From NCBI RefSeq assembly GCF_003122365.1, contig NZ_CP029254.1, positions 6,326,001-6,390,000 of the forward strand: 64,000 nt of DNA. Direction: 5' to 3'. The notes below the pieces were generated by a model. That model had not been told where the DNA came from, did no database searches, and was given only the letters and a program-made list of their open reading frames with translations. A program made the translations under genes and the position numbers. This stretch comes from Streptomyces spongiicola (GTDB lineage: Bacteria; Actinomycetota; Actinomycetes; Streptomycetales; Streptomycetaceae). Positions 43,601 through 52,365 of this stretch are shown in pieces; position 1 is the stretch's first letter; each line of letters opens with the position of its first letter.

Positions 43601-44017
43601 ATGACAGGCGCCGGGGGCGGAGTGCGGGTGGCGGCCATCGCCAGCCTGACCCCGCTGGAGGAACTCGACAGCGACCCCTTCCTCGTCGACACGCGCAGCC
43701 AGCACGCGATGTGCGCCCGCTGGGCGGCGGACCGGGGATACAAGGTCGCCCGTGAACTGCTGTTCTACGGGTTGCGCCCCGACCACTGCGTCCTCTGGGC
43801 CGATGTCGAGGCGGGTCTGGTCGATCTCTTCGTCGCCCCGAACGAGCGGGTGCTGGCGCGCGCGCTGACGTCCGTACCGGATTTCTCCGCCGAGTGCGAG
43901 CGCCGCGGTGTCCGGTTGGCGACGGCCGGTCTGGACGAGCCCGCGTACGACGCCGCGATGAAGGCCAGCGTGCACCGCCGGCTCTCGATGCCGACCGCGG
44001 GCTACGACGGCTGCTGA
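43601..44017 (+). CDS. Small protein, possibly related to serine-recombinase N-domains
   Basis: 138 residues with a GAGGGAC site. The part SQHAMCARWAADRGYKVARE recalls the helix and strand after the catalytic Ser region of resolvases, and VDLFVAPNERVLARAL a later strand-helix pair, but the catalytic Ser and Arg cannot be found. It could be a stand-alone regulatory protein of that fold. I do not assign a function. Divergent from the MBL gene. Confidence 0.65.
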   Translation: MTGAGGGVRVAAIASLTPLEELDSDPFLVDTRSQHAMCARWAADRGYKVARELLFYGLRPDHCVLWADVEAGLVDLFVAPNERVLARALTSVPDFSAECERRGVRLATAGLDEPAYDAAMKASVHRRLSMPTAGYDGC

Positions 44018-44450
44018 CCGCACCCCGCCCGGGAGCGGAGGCCCGGGGGCCCGCCCGGCCCCGGGCTTCCGACGCCCGCTCTCCTCGACCCCGAACCCCC
44101 GGCGCCGATCCGGTCCCCTGGCGCCGATCCGGTCCCTTGGCCGTTTCCCCGATCTGTTCCTCGATCCGTTCCCCGGCGCCGATCCGGGACCCGGCCCGTC
44201 CCATTACCCCGTTCCGATCCCGGTTCTCATTCCCGTTCCGGTCCCCGTTCCGGTCCCCGGCCCGTTCCACGGCACCGGCACCGGCACAGGCATCGGCACA
44301 GGCACCGGCGCCGGCATCGGTTTCCGGTGTGCAAGGCGCGGTACCGGACCGCGGCCGATGCCCTGCTCGGGGAGTCAGGGGGGCTCCCGGGACCGGAGGG
44401 CCGGTCCGCGTGACACGCTGGACGCAGGCGAGCCGAGAGAGGTGACGTGA
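44018..44450. repeat. Gene-free spacer with GGCACCGGCA and CCGTTCC repeats
   Basis: Loose CCGATCCGGTCCC, CCGTTCCGGTCC and GGCACAGGCATC units alternate from 44100 to 44320. A GAGAGG site precedes the GTG of the next gene. No gene. Confidence 0.7.
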
Positions 44451-46619
44451 GTGGGCCTGCCGCGGGTGGGTGAGGGGTGGCGCTGGAGGTCCGCCGGGGG
44501 AGCGCTGCTGAGGGTGGTCGTGGTGTGGGCGGTGTCCACCCTGACGCTGCTCGCCCTCGCCGGGATCCTGCCCGACTTCCAGCTCCGTTCGGACAACGGC
44601 GAGAGCATCACCTGGACCGCCGTCGCAGCGGCCTGGGGAGCGGGAGCGTTCGGCCTGCTCAGCGCACTGGTCTGGCCACTGGTCGTACGCGCGTTCCTGC
44701 TGGTGCCCGCGCTGGTGCTGGGCCTGCTGGTGTTCTTCCTCAACGGCTCCCTGCTGCTGCTGGCCCTGAGGCTCATCCCCGACGGGAGCGGTGCCGCCGC
44801 GCCCGAGACCGCGGTGGTGGTCGCCGCCGTGATGTCGGCCGTCGCCTCGGCCACCTCCACCGCGCTGGCCGTCCGCGACGACAACGCCTACCGCCGGCGG
44901 CTGTCCCGCCTCGCCACCCGAAGGCGCGGCAGACACGCCCAGCCGGCGGACGGCGAGACGCCGCCCGCAACGGTGTTCCTGCAACTCGACGGCGTGGGCC
45001 ACGCCGTGCTCGTCCAGGCCGTGAAGGACGGGCTGATGCCCACCGTCGCGAGATGGCTCGAGACCTCGCACCGCCTCACCCGCTGGCACACCGACTGGTC
45101 CAGCCAGACGGGCGCCAGCCAACTCGGCATCCTGCACGGCTCGAACCACGACGTGCCCGCCTTCCGCTGGTACGAGAAGGACACCGGCCGGATCATGGTC
45201 AGCAACCGGCCCGCCAGCGCCGTCGAACTCCAGCGCCGCGCCGCCCGGCGGACCGGGGACGCCGGGCTCCTCAGCCTCGACGGGGCCAGCCGGGGGAACC
45301 TCTTCACCGGCGGCGCCGAGCAGCTCGCACTTGTCCTGTCCGCCGCCGCCCGCCGCGGCCGGGCCAACCGCTCCAGGGCCGGATACTTCGCCTACTTCTC
45401 CGATCCCGCCAACGCCGTCCGGACCGCGGTGTCGTTCGTGGCGGAGGCCGGCCGCGAGATCGGGCAGTCCGTCCGCTCCCGGGTGCGCGGCGACCGGCCG
45501 CGCACCCGCCGCGGCGGGCTCTACCCCTTCATCCGGGCCTTCGCGACCGTCGTCGAACGAGACGTGGTGGTCGCCGCCGTGATGGGCGACATGCTCGCCG
45601 GGCGTACCTCCGTCTACGCCGACCTCGTCGCCTACGACGAGGTGGCCCACCACTCGGGGCCGCACAGCCGAGACGCCGCCAAGGTCCTCCAGCGGATCGA
45701 CCGCGCCGTCGCACTGATGGCGAAGGTCGCCGAGCACGCGCCCCGCACCTACCGGATCGTCCTCCTCTCCGACCACGGCCAGAGCCCCGGCGAGACCTTC
45801 CAGGACGCCTACGGGCTGACCCTGAAGGACCTCGTCCGCGCCGGCTGCGGGCTGCCCGTCTCCCGCCGCGCGGGACGTACCAAGAGCGGCGCGGAAGCGC
45901 GGGACGCCGCCCGGCACGCGCTGCTCGGCGCGCTGCACCGGCCGATGGGCGACGACGCGGCCGAGGAACGGCCCTCGCCCGGCCCGGAGCCCATCGTGCT
46001 CGCCTCGGGGAACCTCGGCCTCATCTCCTTCCCCGACCTCCCGGGCCGGCTCAGCCGCGAGGAGATCGACCGCCGCCACCCGGCGCTTCTGCACACCCTC
46101 GCCGGGCATCCCGGCATCGGCTTCCTCCTGGTGCGCAGCGAGCGGCACGGCTCGGTGCTGCTCGCCCGGGGCGGGGACGGGACCGTGGAGATCCCGCTGG
46201 CCGGCCTCGACGGGTCGGGTCCGCTCGCGGTGTTCGGGCCGGGTGCCGCCGACGCCGTCCGGCGCACCGACTCTTTCCCGCACGCCGCCGACATCATGGT
46301 CAACTCGATGTACGACCCGGACACCGGCCGGGTGCACGCCTTCGAGGCCCAGATCGGTTCGCACGGCGGGCTCGGCGGCGAGCAGTCCCACGCCTTCCTG
46401 CTGTCGCCGCTCGAACTGTCGGAACCCGTCCCGGGCGGTGGCGAGCCGGTCGGCGCCGAACAGGTGCACACCGTACTGCGGCGCTGGCTGGACGAGTGCC
46501 GGGGCGAGCCCTTCGGCCCGCAGGTGCCGCTGCGTCAGACGGAGGACCACCCGCCTCCGGGCCGGCCGGAGGCAGCTCTTCCCGTGGCGGGGCACGACCT
46601 GCCGGAGCAGAAGGACTGA
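44451..46619 (+). CDS. Membrane domain fused to alkaline-phosphatase-superfamily phosphodiesterase
   Basis: 722 residues. Residues 1-140 form four hydrophobic helices of the phage-holin/MTE-like family (LLRVVVVWAVSTLTLLALAGILPDFQL, LVWPLVVRAFLLVPALVLGLLVFF). Residues 165-700 belong to the type I phosphodiesterase/sulfatase superfamily: TVFLQLDGVGHAVL (Asp ligand), WSSQTGASQLGILHGSNHD (nucleophile Thr/Ser zone), DEVAHHSGPHSRD (Asp/His ligands) and IVLLSDHGQSPGETF (Asp/His). A membrane-anchored phosphodiester or phosphoglycol hydrolase is likely; substrate unknown. GTG start; an upstream in-frame GTG is followed at once by a stop. Confidence 0.88.
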   Translation: MGLPRVGEGWRWRSAGGALLRVVVVWAVSTLTLLALAGILPDFQLRSDNGESITWTAVAAAWGAGAFGLLSALVWPLVVRAFLLVPALVLGLLVFFLNGSLLLLALRLIPDGSGAAAPETAVVVAAVMSAVASATSTALAVRDDNAYRRRLSRLATRRRGRHAQPADGETPPATVFLQLDGVGHAVLVQAVKDGLMPTVARWLETSHRLTRWHTDWSSQTGASQLGILHGSNHDVPAFRWYEKDTGRIMVSNRPASAVELQRRAARRTGDAGLLSLDGASRGNLFTGGAEQLALVLSAAARRGRANRSRAGYFAYFSDPANAVRTAVSFVAEAGREIGQSVRSRVRGDRPRTRRGGLYPFIRAFATVVERDVVVAAVMGDMLAGRTSVYADLVAYDEVAHHSGPHSRDAAKVLQRIDRAVALMAKVAEHAPRTYRIVLLSDHGQSPGETFQDAYGLTLKDLVRAGCGLPVSRRAGRTKSGAEARDAARHALLGALHRPMGDDAAEERPSPGPEPIVLASGNLGLISFPDLPGRLSREEIDRRHPALLHTLAGHPGIGFLLVRSERHGSVLLARGGDGTVEIPLAGLDGSGPLAVFGPGAADAVRRTDSFPHAADIMVNSMYDPDTGRVHAFEAQIGSHGGLGGEQSHAFLLSPLELSEPVPGGGEPVGAEQVHTVLRRWLDECRGEPFGPQVPLRQTEDHPPPGRPEAALPVAGHDLPEQKD

Positions 46620-46934
46620 TCCGGCGGGAGTGCGGAACCGTCACCGCGCACCGGGGCGATCCGGTCCTGTTCACCCGCGTTCCCGCGTTCCCGCGTTCCT
46701 GCGTTCCTGCGTTCCTGCGTTCCCGCGTACTCGCGTTCCCGCGTTCCCGCGTACGTCTGCCCGGACTCCCGGACTCCCGGACCCCCCGGACGGCGGACAG
46801 GACGGCGGACAGGGCGGAGAACCGGGCGGCGGATTCGGCCGACCGGGCGTCGCCCGATAGGGCGCATTCAGGGCGTGGGCGGCGCGTCGGCGCCGGATCA
46901 CGGGCACAGCTGGCATGTCCAGGAGGTTGTGCCC
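46620..46934. repeat. Spacer with octamer array CGTTCCCG/CGTTCCTG
   Basis: Nine consecutive 8-base units at 46678-46749 (five CGTTCCCG, three CGTTCCTG, one CGTACTCG). GGACGGCGGACAGG units follow. No gene. Confidence 0.85.
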
Positions 46935-47279
46935 GTGAACCGACCCGTGCACTGCGCCGACCGTGTCGTGCTCGCCGTCCTCATGGCGCTCGTCGCCGTC
47001 CTCGGGACCCGGGCGGGCGCCGCGGCAGCCGAACCGGCCGGCCCGGAGCGCCCACCGGCCTCCGCACCCGCCGATCCGGCGGGAGAGGCACCGCAGGACA
47101 ACTCCGCCCCGGAACAGCCCGCGCCGGCCCGTGCGGAGAGACGGACCGCACGCGCCTGCGCACCGCCCGAGGACGGGACGGCGGGTGGCCAAGGCCCCCG
47201 CCCGCACGTCCGCGCCGACGCCGAATCCGCCGCTCCACCTCAGCCCCCGGCGACGAGGTCCGTGGTCCTGCGCTGCTGA
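46935..47279 (+). CDS. Small secreted Ala/Pro-rich protein
   Basis: 114 residues from a GTG eight bases after a perfect AGGAGG. A signal peptide is clear (VVLAVLMALVAVLGTRAGAAAA) with a likely cut near residue 33; the mature part is Pro/Ala/Glu-rich and probably unstructured, ending VVLRC. No family recognised. The short gene at 47371 follows. Confidence 0.65.
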   Translation: MNRPVHCADRVVLAVLMALVAVLGTRAGAAAAEPAGPERPPASAPADPAGEAPQDNSAPEQPAPARAERRTARACAPPEDGTAGGQGPRPHVRADAESAAPPQPPATRSVVLRC

Positions 47280-47370
47280 GGACCCGTACGGGGACGGCAA
47301 CTCGCCGCGCCCTGCCCCGCACTGACGTCCACCCCCATACGAATCCCCCGTCAAGCGCCAGGAGACAGCC

Positions 47371-47535
47371 ATGCCCATCGACCCCCTCGCCGCCGTGAAC
47401 GCCCTCATCCGTGCCGAGGTCGTCCGCACCGGTCCCGACGAGCACCACGCACCCGGAGCGGCTGCACGGGAACCCGAACCTCCCGAGCTCTCCGATCCCC
47501 GCCGCGGCGACGGCGGGGCCCAGGACGCCCACTGA
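47371..47535 (+). CDS. Short 54-residue protein
   Basis: ATG preceded by GGAGAC; encodes MPIDPLAAVNALIRAEVVRT and then a Pro/Glu/Asp-rich tail ending in AQDAH. The first 20 residues form an amphipathic helix. The ribosome site and the 90-base distance to the secreted-protein gene support a real small gene, but no family is recognised. Confidence 0.5.
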   Translation: MPIDPLAAVNALIRAEVVRTGPDEHHAPGAAAREPEPPELSDPRRGDGGAQDAH

Positions 47536-47843
47536 CTCCGCCGCAGCCGGGCAGGGCCCACCCATCCGATACCCGGCACCACGGGACACACGGCGCCACG
47601 GGCCGGCATCGGCCACCCGCCCTCCTGCCCTCCTGCCCTCCTGGCCTCACGGCCGGGGTCGCCCGCGGCCGCCGTCGGGTTCGTCGTCGGCGTCAACGCG
47701 CTCTGGGCACCGCTCGGCATCGCCGCGGTCGAGCTGTGGCTGGAGCCCACGGCCGCGGGTGCCGTGGGGACCCCCCTTCCAGACGCTGGCCGCCGCCCGC
47801 TTCGCCGCCCTCCAGTGGTCGGCGCGGCGCGGCGCGGGGCGGC
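47536..47843. other. Short gene-free stretch
   Basis: Plus strand near 47670-47750 reads VGFVVGVNALWAPLGIAAVE, which looks membrane-like, then shifts frame. It may be a decayed gene, but no start or stop can be given. Confidence 0.3.
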
Positions 47844-48785
47844 TCACGGCGTGAGTGACCGCGGGTAGTCCACCGTCGCGGGGCCGGCGGGCAGCAGCGT
47901 CCCGACGGCCGGCTCCGCGACGTTCACGTCCATCGGCGCGTCGAACGTCGAGATCGACGGGACGTACGGTAGCGCCCTCCCGTGGTGCTCGACCCGAAGC
48001 GGCAGGCGAGCTACGCGTGCGCCGGCCTCACCGCCGGATTCTCCCCCGCCGCGCCCCGCCGCGCCCTCGCCGCAACCTCCTCCGTGCCCTGCGCCCCGGC
48101 TTGGCGGCCGTCCCCCGCGGGAGCGCACGCCGGCGGGTCGGAGTCGATCTCGTCGTACACCCGGCTCCCTCAGCTCCCTCAGCTTCCCCCTCAGCTCCCC
48201 CCGCTCCCTCAGCGACCGCGAGCGAACCGCGGCGACCTGGCGTTCCGTCCGGGCCGCCGCTGCGGATGCCCGCACCAGTCACGCAGATCGCGGATTCGCG
48301 GGGCGAGACCCTCCGGGTGCAGGGTGGTCCGCATCGCGTTCAGCGGAGGCGTGAGCAACCGCTCCGGCGGGCCCTCCAGGAGCATCGCGACGCCCCGCTT
48401 CGCCGCGACGACCGTGAACGTGCCGTCACCACGAGCGCCGGGACACGGCTCGTAGCCCCTCGGCAGCCGCTCGGCAGCCGCTCGACGGCTGCTCAGGAGC
48501 CGCTCGCAGCGAGTCCATCGCCGGGGCGTAACGGTGTCCGCCCGAACCTCGAAGGGCAACCGGTCCCCGGCAGCGGCGTGTTCCGGTCCCGCACCCGCAC
48601 GTCCGACTGCTCGGCCAGCCGCAGGAGCATCCCCTCGCCGAGCCGCGACCTGCCCGTTCCGGCGAAGCCGATGCGACGGGCGGAGGAGCCGGCGCGCGGC
48701 GCCAGCCCAGCCGGCTCGGCCTGCGCCGCTCCCGCCAGCCACGCAGCAGTGCCCCTACTCCCGTGTTGGGCGCGACAGTTGCCAA
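47844..48785 (-). pseudogene. XRE/MmyB-type transcription regulator with multiple frameshifts
   Basis: Reading the minus strand across three frames gives a nearly full-length member: GVGALLRGWRERRR and AEPAGLAPRAGSSARRIGF (helix-turn-helix), MLLRLAEQSDVRVRDRNTPLP, then VVAAKRGVAMLLEGPPERLL and PLNAMRTTLHPEGLAPRIRD (MmyB ligand domain), and finally PYVPSISTFDAPMDVNVAEP with AVGTLLPAGPATVDYPRSL, the usual C-terminus. The span of 940 bases fits the family's normal 280-300 codons, so the gene decayed by small indels. These regulators normally control a neighbouring oxidoreductase, which is not found here. Confidence 0.72.
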
Positions 48786-48833
48786 GACGGAACCGTAACG
48801 TCACCGGCACACACATCCGAAGGGAGCTCGCCC

Positions 48834-49139
48834 ATGCCCACCGAGCCACTGTCCCAGAAAGAGATCGAGGACCGGCTGCGCGAACTGCCGGGCTGGTCCC
48901 AGGAAGGTGACCGGATCGCCCGTACCTACCGGCTGGGCGGCCACTTCGCGGCCACCGCGCTGGTCGTCCACATCGCCCGGATCCAGGAGGAGCTCAACCA
49001 CCACTCCGATCTGCTCCTCGGGTACAACACGGTCAACCTCACGGTGAACACGCACTCCGCAGGCGGCGCGATCACCGAACTGGACTTCGAACTCGCCCAC
49101 CGGGTCGAGGGCGCCGCCGCGGGCCACGGCGCGGGCTGA
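48834..49139 (+). CDS. 4a-hydroxytetrahydrobiopterin dehydratase
   Basis: 101 residues, full length. Dehydrates 4a-hydroxy-tetrahydropterin in pterin recycling (PCD/DCoH, PhhB). The active-site block QEELNHHSDL has the two His, and LTVNTHSAGGAITELDFELA closes the fold. AGGGAG ribosome site. No aromatic hydroxylase gene is nearby, so the link to phenylalanine hydroxylation is not shown; in actinobacteria it may act in cofactor maintenance. Confidence 0.92.
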   Translation: MPTEPLSQKEIEDRLRELPGWSQEGDRIARTYRLGGHFAATALVVHIARIQEELNHHSDLLLGYNTVNLTVNTHSAGGAITELDFELAHRVEGAAAGHGAG

Positions 49140-49315
49140 CCCCCGACGGACGACGAGGGCCTGATGCTCCGTCTGGACCACTTCACGCCGGCAGCCCGCA
49201 CGGTACACACGGCACTGAATGCACCGCACCGCACCGCACGGCAGCACTGCACCGCACGGGCAGCGGACGGGGCCGTCGGCGCCGGTCGGCGCCGGGCCGG
49301 GCGTCTTCCCGCGAA

Positions 49316-50362
49316 TCACGAGGTGAGCAGCACCCCGCCGTACGCCGCAGTCGCGATCAGCACCCATGAGGTGAGCCCGAGCAGGGCCACCCGCGGGCCG
49401 GTGCGGGTCAGGGACGGCAGATGGACCGCGCTGCCGAGGCCGAACAGCGCTGCGGCAAGCAGCAGTTCCTGGGCCGTACCGGCCGCGGCGAGGACCTGCG
49501 CCGGCACCAGCCCCGTGCTGCGCAGGACCACCAGCGCGAGGAAGCCCACGACGAACAGGGGGACGAGCGGAGGCCGTGCGGACCCGGCGGCGTGGCGGCC
49601 GCGGCGCCGGGCCGCGACGACGAGCACGGCGGCCAGCGGCGCCAGCAGCGCCACCCGGAGGAGTTTCACCATGACGGCCTCGCCCAGCGCCGCCGGTCCG
49701 GCGGTCTGGGCGGTGGCCACCACCTGGCCCACATCGTGGACTCCGGCGCCCACCCACCGCCCGAACTCGGCGTCCGTGAGGCCGAGCGGCCCGTGCAGCA
49801 GCGGCAGGACGGCGATGGCGAGAGTGCCGCAGAGCGTCACCAGCGCCACGGACGTGACCATGTCCTCGTCGTCGCTGTCCTGCACCGAGCCCACGGCCCC
49901 GATGGCGGAGGCTCCGCAGATGGAGTAGCCCGCGGCGATCAGCAGCGGCTGGTCGCCCGGCAGCCCCAGCCGCCGCCCGAGCCACCAGGTGCCGCCGAAG
50001 GTGGCCGCGACGACGGCCAGCACCATCACGACCGTCGCCCATCCCAGCCCCAGTACGTCCGCGAGGCTCAGTTTGAGACCGAGCAGCACGATCCCGGCCC
50101 GCATCAGGCGTTTCGCGGCCAGCGACAGGCCGCCGCGGCAACTGCCGCGTACCCGTGCGGCCAGCCACGGCGTGTGTGCGGCGGCGACACCCAGGACGAC
50201 GGCCGCGGTGAGCATCGGGAGACCGGGCACGGCACGGTGTGCCAGCCAGGCCGCCAGCACCCCGGCCGCGGCGAGCACCAGCCCGGGAACCGGTCCGGCG
50301 GGACCCGCAGGCCGCTTCCGGGCGGTGACGAGCCGGGAACCGGGGCCCGTGAGGGCCGTCAC
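49316..50362 (-). CDS. YeiH-family putative sulfur-anion exporter
   Basis: 348 residues with about ten membrane helices. Family marks: RAGIVLLGLKLSLADVLGLG, AAGYSICGASAIGAVGSVQD, WVGAGVHDVGQVVATAQTAG. UPF0324/YeiH members are linked to sulfate, sulfite or sulfoacetate export. The start overlaps the cysteine dioxygenase stop by four bases, so the two are co-translated. Confidence 0.9.
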   Translation of the reverse strand: MTALTGPGSRLVTARKRPAGPAGPVPGLVLAAAGVLAAWLAHRAVPGLPMLTAAVVLGVAAAHTPWLAARVRGSCRGGLSLAAKRLMRAGIVLLGLKLSLADVLGLGWATVVMVLAVVAATFGGTWWLGRRLGLPGDQPLLIAAGYSICGASAIGAVGSVQDSDDEDMVTSVALVTLCGTLAIAVLPLLHGPLGLTDAEFGRWVGAGVHDVGQVVATAQTAGPAALGEAVMVKLLRVALLAPLAAVLVVAARRRGRHAAGSARPPLVPLFVVGFLALVVLRSTGLVPAQVLAAAGTAQELLLAAALFGLGSAVHLPSLTRTGPRVALLGLTSWVLIATAAYGGVLLTS

Positions 50363-50931
50363 CGGTCCGCTGGCAGGTCGTAGACGCGCCGGACGCTGGT
50401 GCCGAGGCGGACGACGTCGGCACCGTACACGTGCAGGGACACGGCCTTGCCGGTGCCGGCGTTGCGGACGAGGTGGATGTCACCGGGCGGGGCGAACGCC
50501 GCGACGGTCCCCGCCGGGTTCACCACGTCCTGCGCGGCGACCAGCCGGGCGGTCATGCCCTGCGGCACCAGCCGGTAGCGCCGCTCGTGCTCCTCGCCCC
50601 GGTGCACACCGGTCACGCACCACGACACATGGTCGTGCACGGGAGTGCTCTGGCCGGGCAGCCAGACCAGGGCCACTACGGAGAAGCTGCCGTCGTGCTC
50701 GGCGTGCAGGACGTGCTGGCGGTAGTGGGCGGAGTCGCCCTCGTACTGCCCCTCGGTGAGCAGATCGGGTCTGCCGAGGTGCGGCAGGAGCCTCTCCGCC
50801 ACCATGTACGCCGTGGGCTCGGGAGGGAGGCCGCGGTTCACGGTCTCCCGTATCTCCGCCACCAGGGAGCGGAGCCGGGCGGTCGCGGGGGTCGCGGGGG
50901 TCGCAGCGGTGGCCGTGTGCGCAGTCGTCAT
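50359..50931 (-). CDS. Cysteine-dioxygenase-family protein
   Basis: 190 residues of a cupin. Iron ligands are in TPVHDHVSWCVTGVHRGEE (HxH with the downstream Glu) and GDIHLVRNAG (third His). Cysteine dioxygenases oxidise cysteine to its sulfinate, which breaks down to pyruvate and sulfite. The co-translated exporter is a plausible outlet for that sulfite or sulfate. The disordered Ala/Thr N-terminus covers the first 20 residues. Confidence 0.9.
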   Translation of the reverse strand: MTTAHTATAATPATPATARLRSLVAEIRETVNRGLPPEPTAYMVAERLLPHLGRPDLLTEGQYEGDSAHYRQHVLHAEHDGSFSVVALVWLPGQSTPVHDHVSWCVTGVHRGEEHERRYRLVPQGMTARLVAAQDVVNPAGTVAAFAPPGDIHLVRNAGTGKAVSLHVYGADVVRLGTSVRRVYDLPADR

Positions 50932-51169
50932 GTCCGCAGCGTCCGCCCCTCGTTCCGGGGCGTCCAGGCACGATCGCTTGCGGGGTCCTCAACGGTCCCT
51001 TATGGATGGGGAGAAACGGACGGGGAGGAGGAGCCCCGAACGGCCGGGTCCCGCGGCATCTGCGGCACCCGCGGCACCTGTGGCGCACCCGGCGCGAGGG
51101 CCGGACGTGAGGGTCGGGTGCGAGGGCCGGGCGTGAGGGCCGGGCGTGAGGGCCGGACGGCCCCGGGGC

Positions 51170-52075
51170 TCAGCAGCCGATCCGGCGCTGGGCCACCGCG
51201 ACGAGCCGGTCCAGCACCAGTGCGACGGCGGGGACGCGCAACTGCTCCCGGAGCACATACGCGCCGACCCGGCGGCGGGTGTGCGGTTCCACGATCCGCC
51301 CCGTGACCTTGCCGTGGCACAGGAACGACAGCACGAGTTGCGGCACCATGGCGATGCCCACCCCCGACGCCACGAGGCTCTGCATGACCAGGTTGTCGTC
51401 GGTGGTGCAGGCGATGTCCGGGGCGAAGCCCTCCTCCGCACAGGCGTGCAGGAAGTTGGCCCGGCAGCGCAGGCACCCCGCTATCCAGCGCTCGCCGGCG
51501 AGATCCGCCAGCCGCACGGCCCGCCGCCTCGCCAGCGGGTGCCCGGACGGCAGCAGCACCGTGAGGGGATCCTCCAGCAGCGGCTCGGCGGCCAGCTCTT
51601 CCGGGACTTCGGCGGTGTGGCCCGGGTAGCTGAAGGACAGGGCGATGTCGCAGTTGCCCCGGGCGACCAGCCTCAGGGACTCCGGTGGTTCGCTCTCGGT
51701 CAGCTCGATACGGATGCCCGGATGCTCGGCCGCGACGGAGGCCATCATCTCCGGGATGAGGGTCGCACAGGCGCTGGGGAACGCGCTCACACGAACCCTT
51801 CCGGCGCGCAGTCGGGTGATGGCGTCGATCTGCTGCTGCGCCGCCGCGAGGCTGTCGAGGATCGTGCCCGTGTGCCGGGTCAGCGCCTCTCCGGCCTCCG
51901 TGAGCCTGATGCCGCGGCCGATCCGGGTGAACAGGGGAGTGCCGACGTCCCGCTCCAGCGCCTTCATCTGCTGGCTGACTGCGGGCTGGGTGTAGCCGAG
52001 CGATCGGGCGGCTGCCGAGTACGAGCCGGTCCTGACCACCTCGTGGAAAGTCCTGATGTACCGGGAATCGAACAC
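51170..52075 (-). CDS. LysR-family regulator
   Basis: 301 residues from GTG. Helix-turn-helix: YIRTFHEVVRTGSYSAAARS with LGYTQPAVSQQMKALERDVG; effector domain with VRVSAFPSACATLIPEMM and a Cys-x-Arg-Cys motif (GCLRCRANFL). TATGCT at 52082-52087 lies six bases upstream with no ribosome site, so the transcript is probably leaderless. It lies 238 bases after the cysteine dioxygenase start on the same strand and may regulate that operon. A GTGAGGGCCGG-type repeat (51100-51155) separates the two. Confidence 0.92.
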   Translation of the reverse strand: MFDSRYIRTFHEVVRTGSYSAAARSLGYTQPAVSQQMKALERDVGTPLFTRIGRGIRLTEAGEALTRHTGTILDSLAAAQQQIDAITRLRAGRVRVSAFPSACATLIPEMMASVAAEHPGIRIELTESEPPESLRLVARGNCDIALSFSYPGHTAEVPEELAAEPLLEDPLTVLLPSGHPLARRRAVRLADLAGERWIAGCLRCRANFLHACAEEGFAPDIACTTDDNLVMQSLVASGVGIAMVPQLVLSFLCHGKVTGRIVEPHTRRRVGAYVLREQLRVPAVALVLDRLVAVAQRRIGC

Positions 52076-52081
52076 CGCAGA

Positions 52082-52087
52082 AGCATA
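52082..52087 (-). promoter_or_regulatory. -10 box of the LysR gene
   Basis: TATGCT on the minus strand, six bases before the GTG start; no ribosome site. Confidence 0.55.
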
Positions 52088-52108
52088 AGCAGATTTTGGG
52101 GCCCCGTA

Positions 52109-52204
52109 GGCGAACACCCTTCGCCCCGCGCCGATTTGGGCTCCGCGGGGGACGGCGCGCCCGTACGGGCGGGACAACGGGGGCGCGGGCGAAGGGTGTT
52201 CGCC
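52109..52204. repeat. Nested inverted repeat upstream of the LysR gene
   Basis: GGCGAACACCCTTCGCCC at 52109-52126 is exactly complementary to 52187-52204. Between them, CGCCCGTACGGGCG at 52158-52171 is a perfect 14-base palindrome. The structure could end the aldo/keto reductase transcript or be a small mobile unit; it also lies within reach of the LysR promoter. Confidence 0.75.
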
Positions 52205-52365
52205 TCCGGCGCCCCTCGTGACGGCGGGAACCCGTGGCGGGGTGGCGGGCGGGTGGCACGGCGACGGATGGTGCAGCGGCGGATAAAGCAGCGGTGGGCG
52301 GCACCGCGGCGCGGCCGCCTGCACGGCGGCCGCGCCCGGCCCGGACCAGGCGTGGCGCCGGTGCG

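Noticed and set aside
43104..46595. A minus-strand frame of over 1100 codons
   Set aside because: It lies opposite the membrane/phosphodiesterase gene and the small protein at 43601, both of which have clear motifs and starts.
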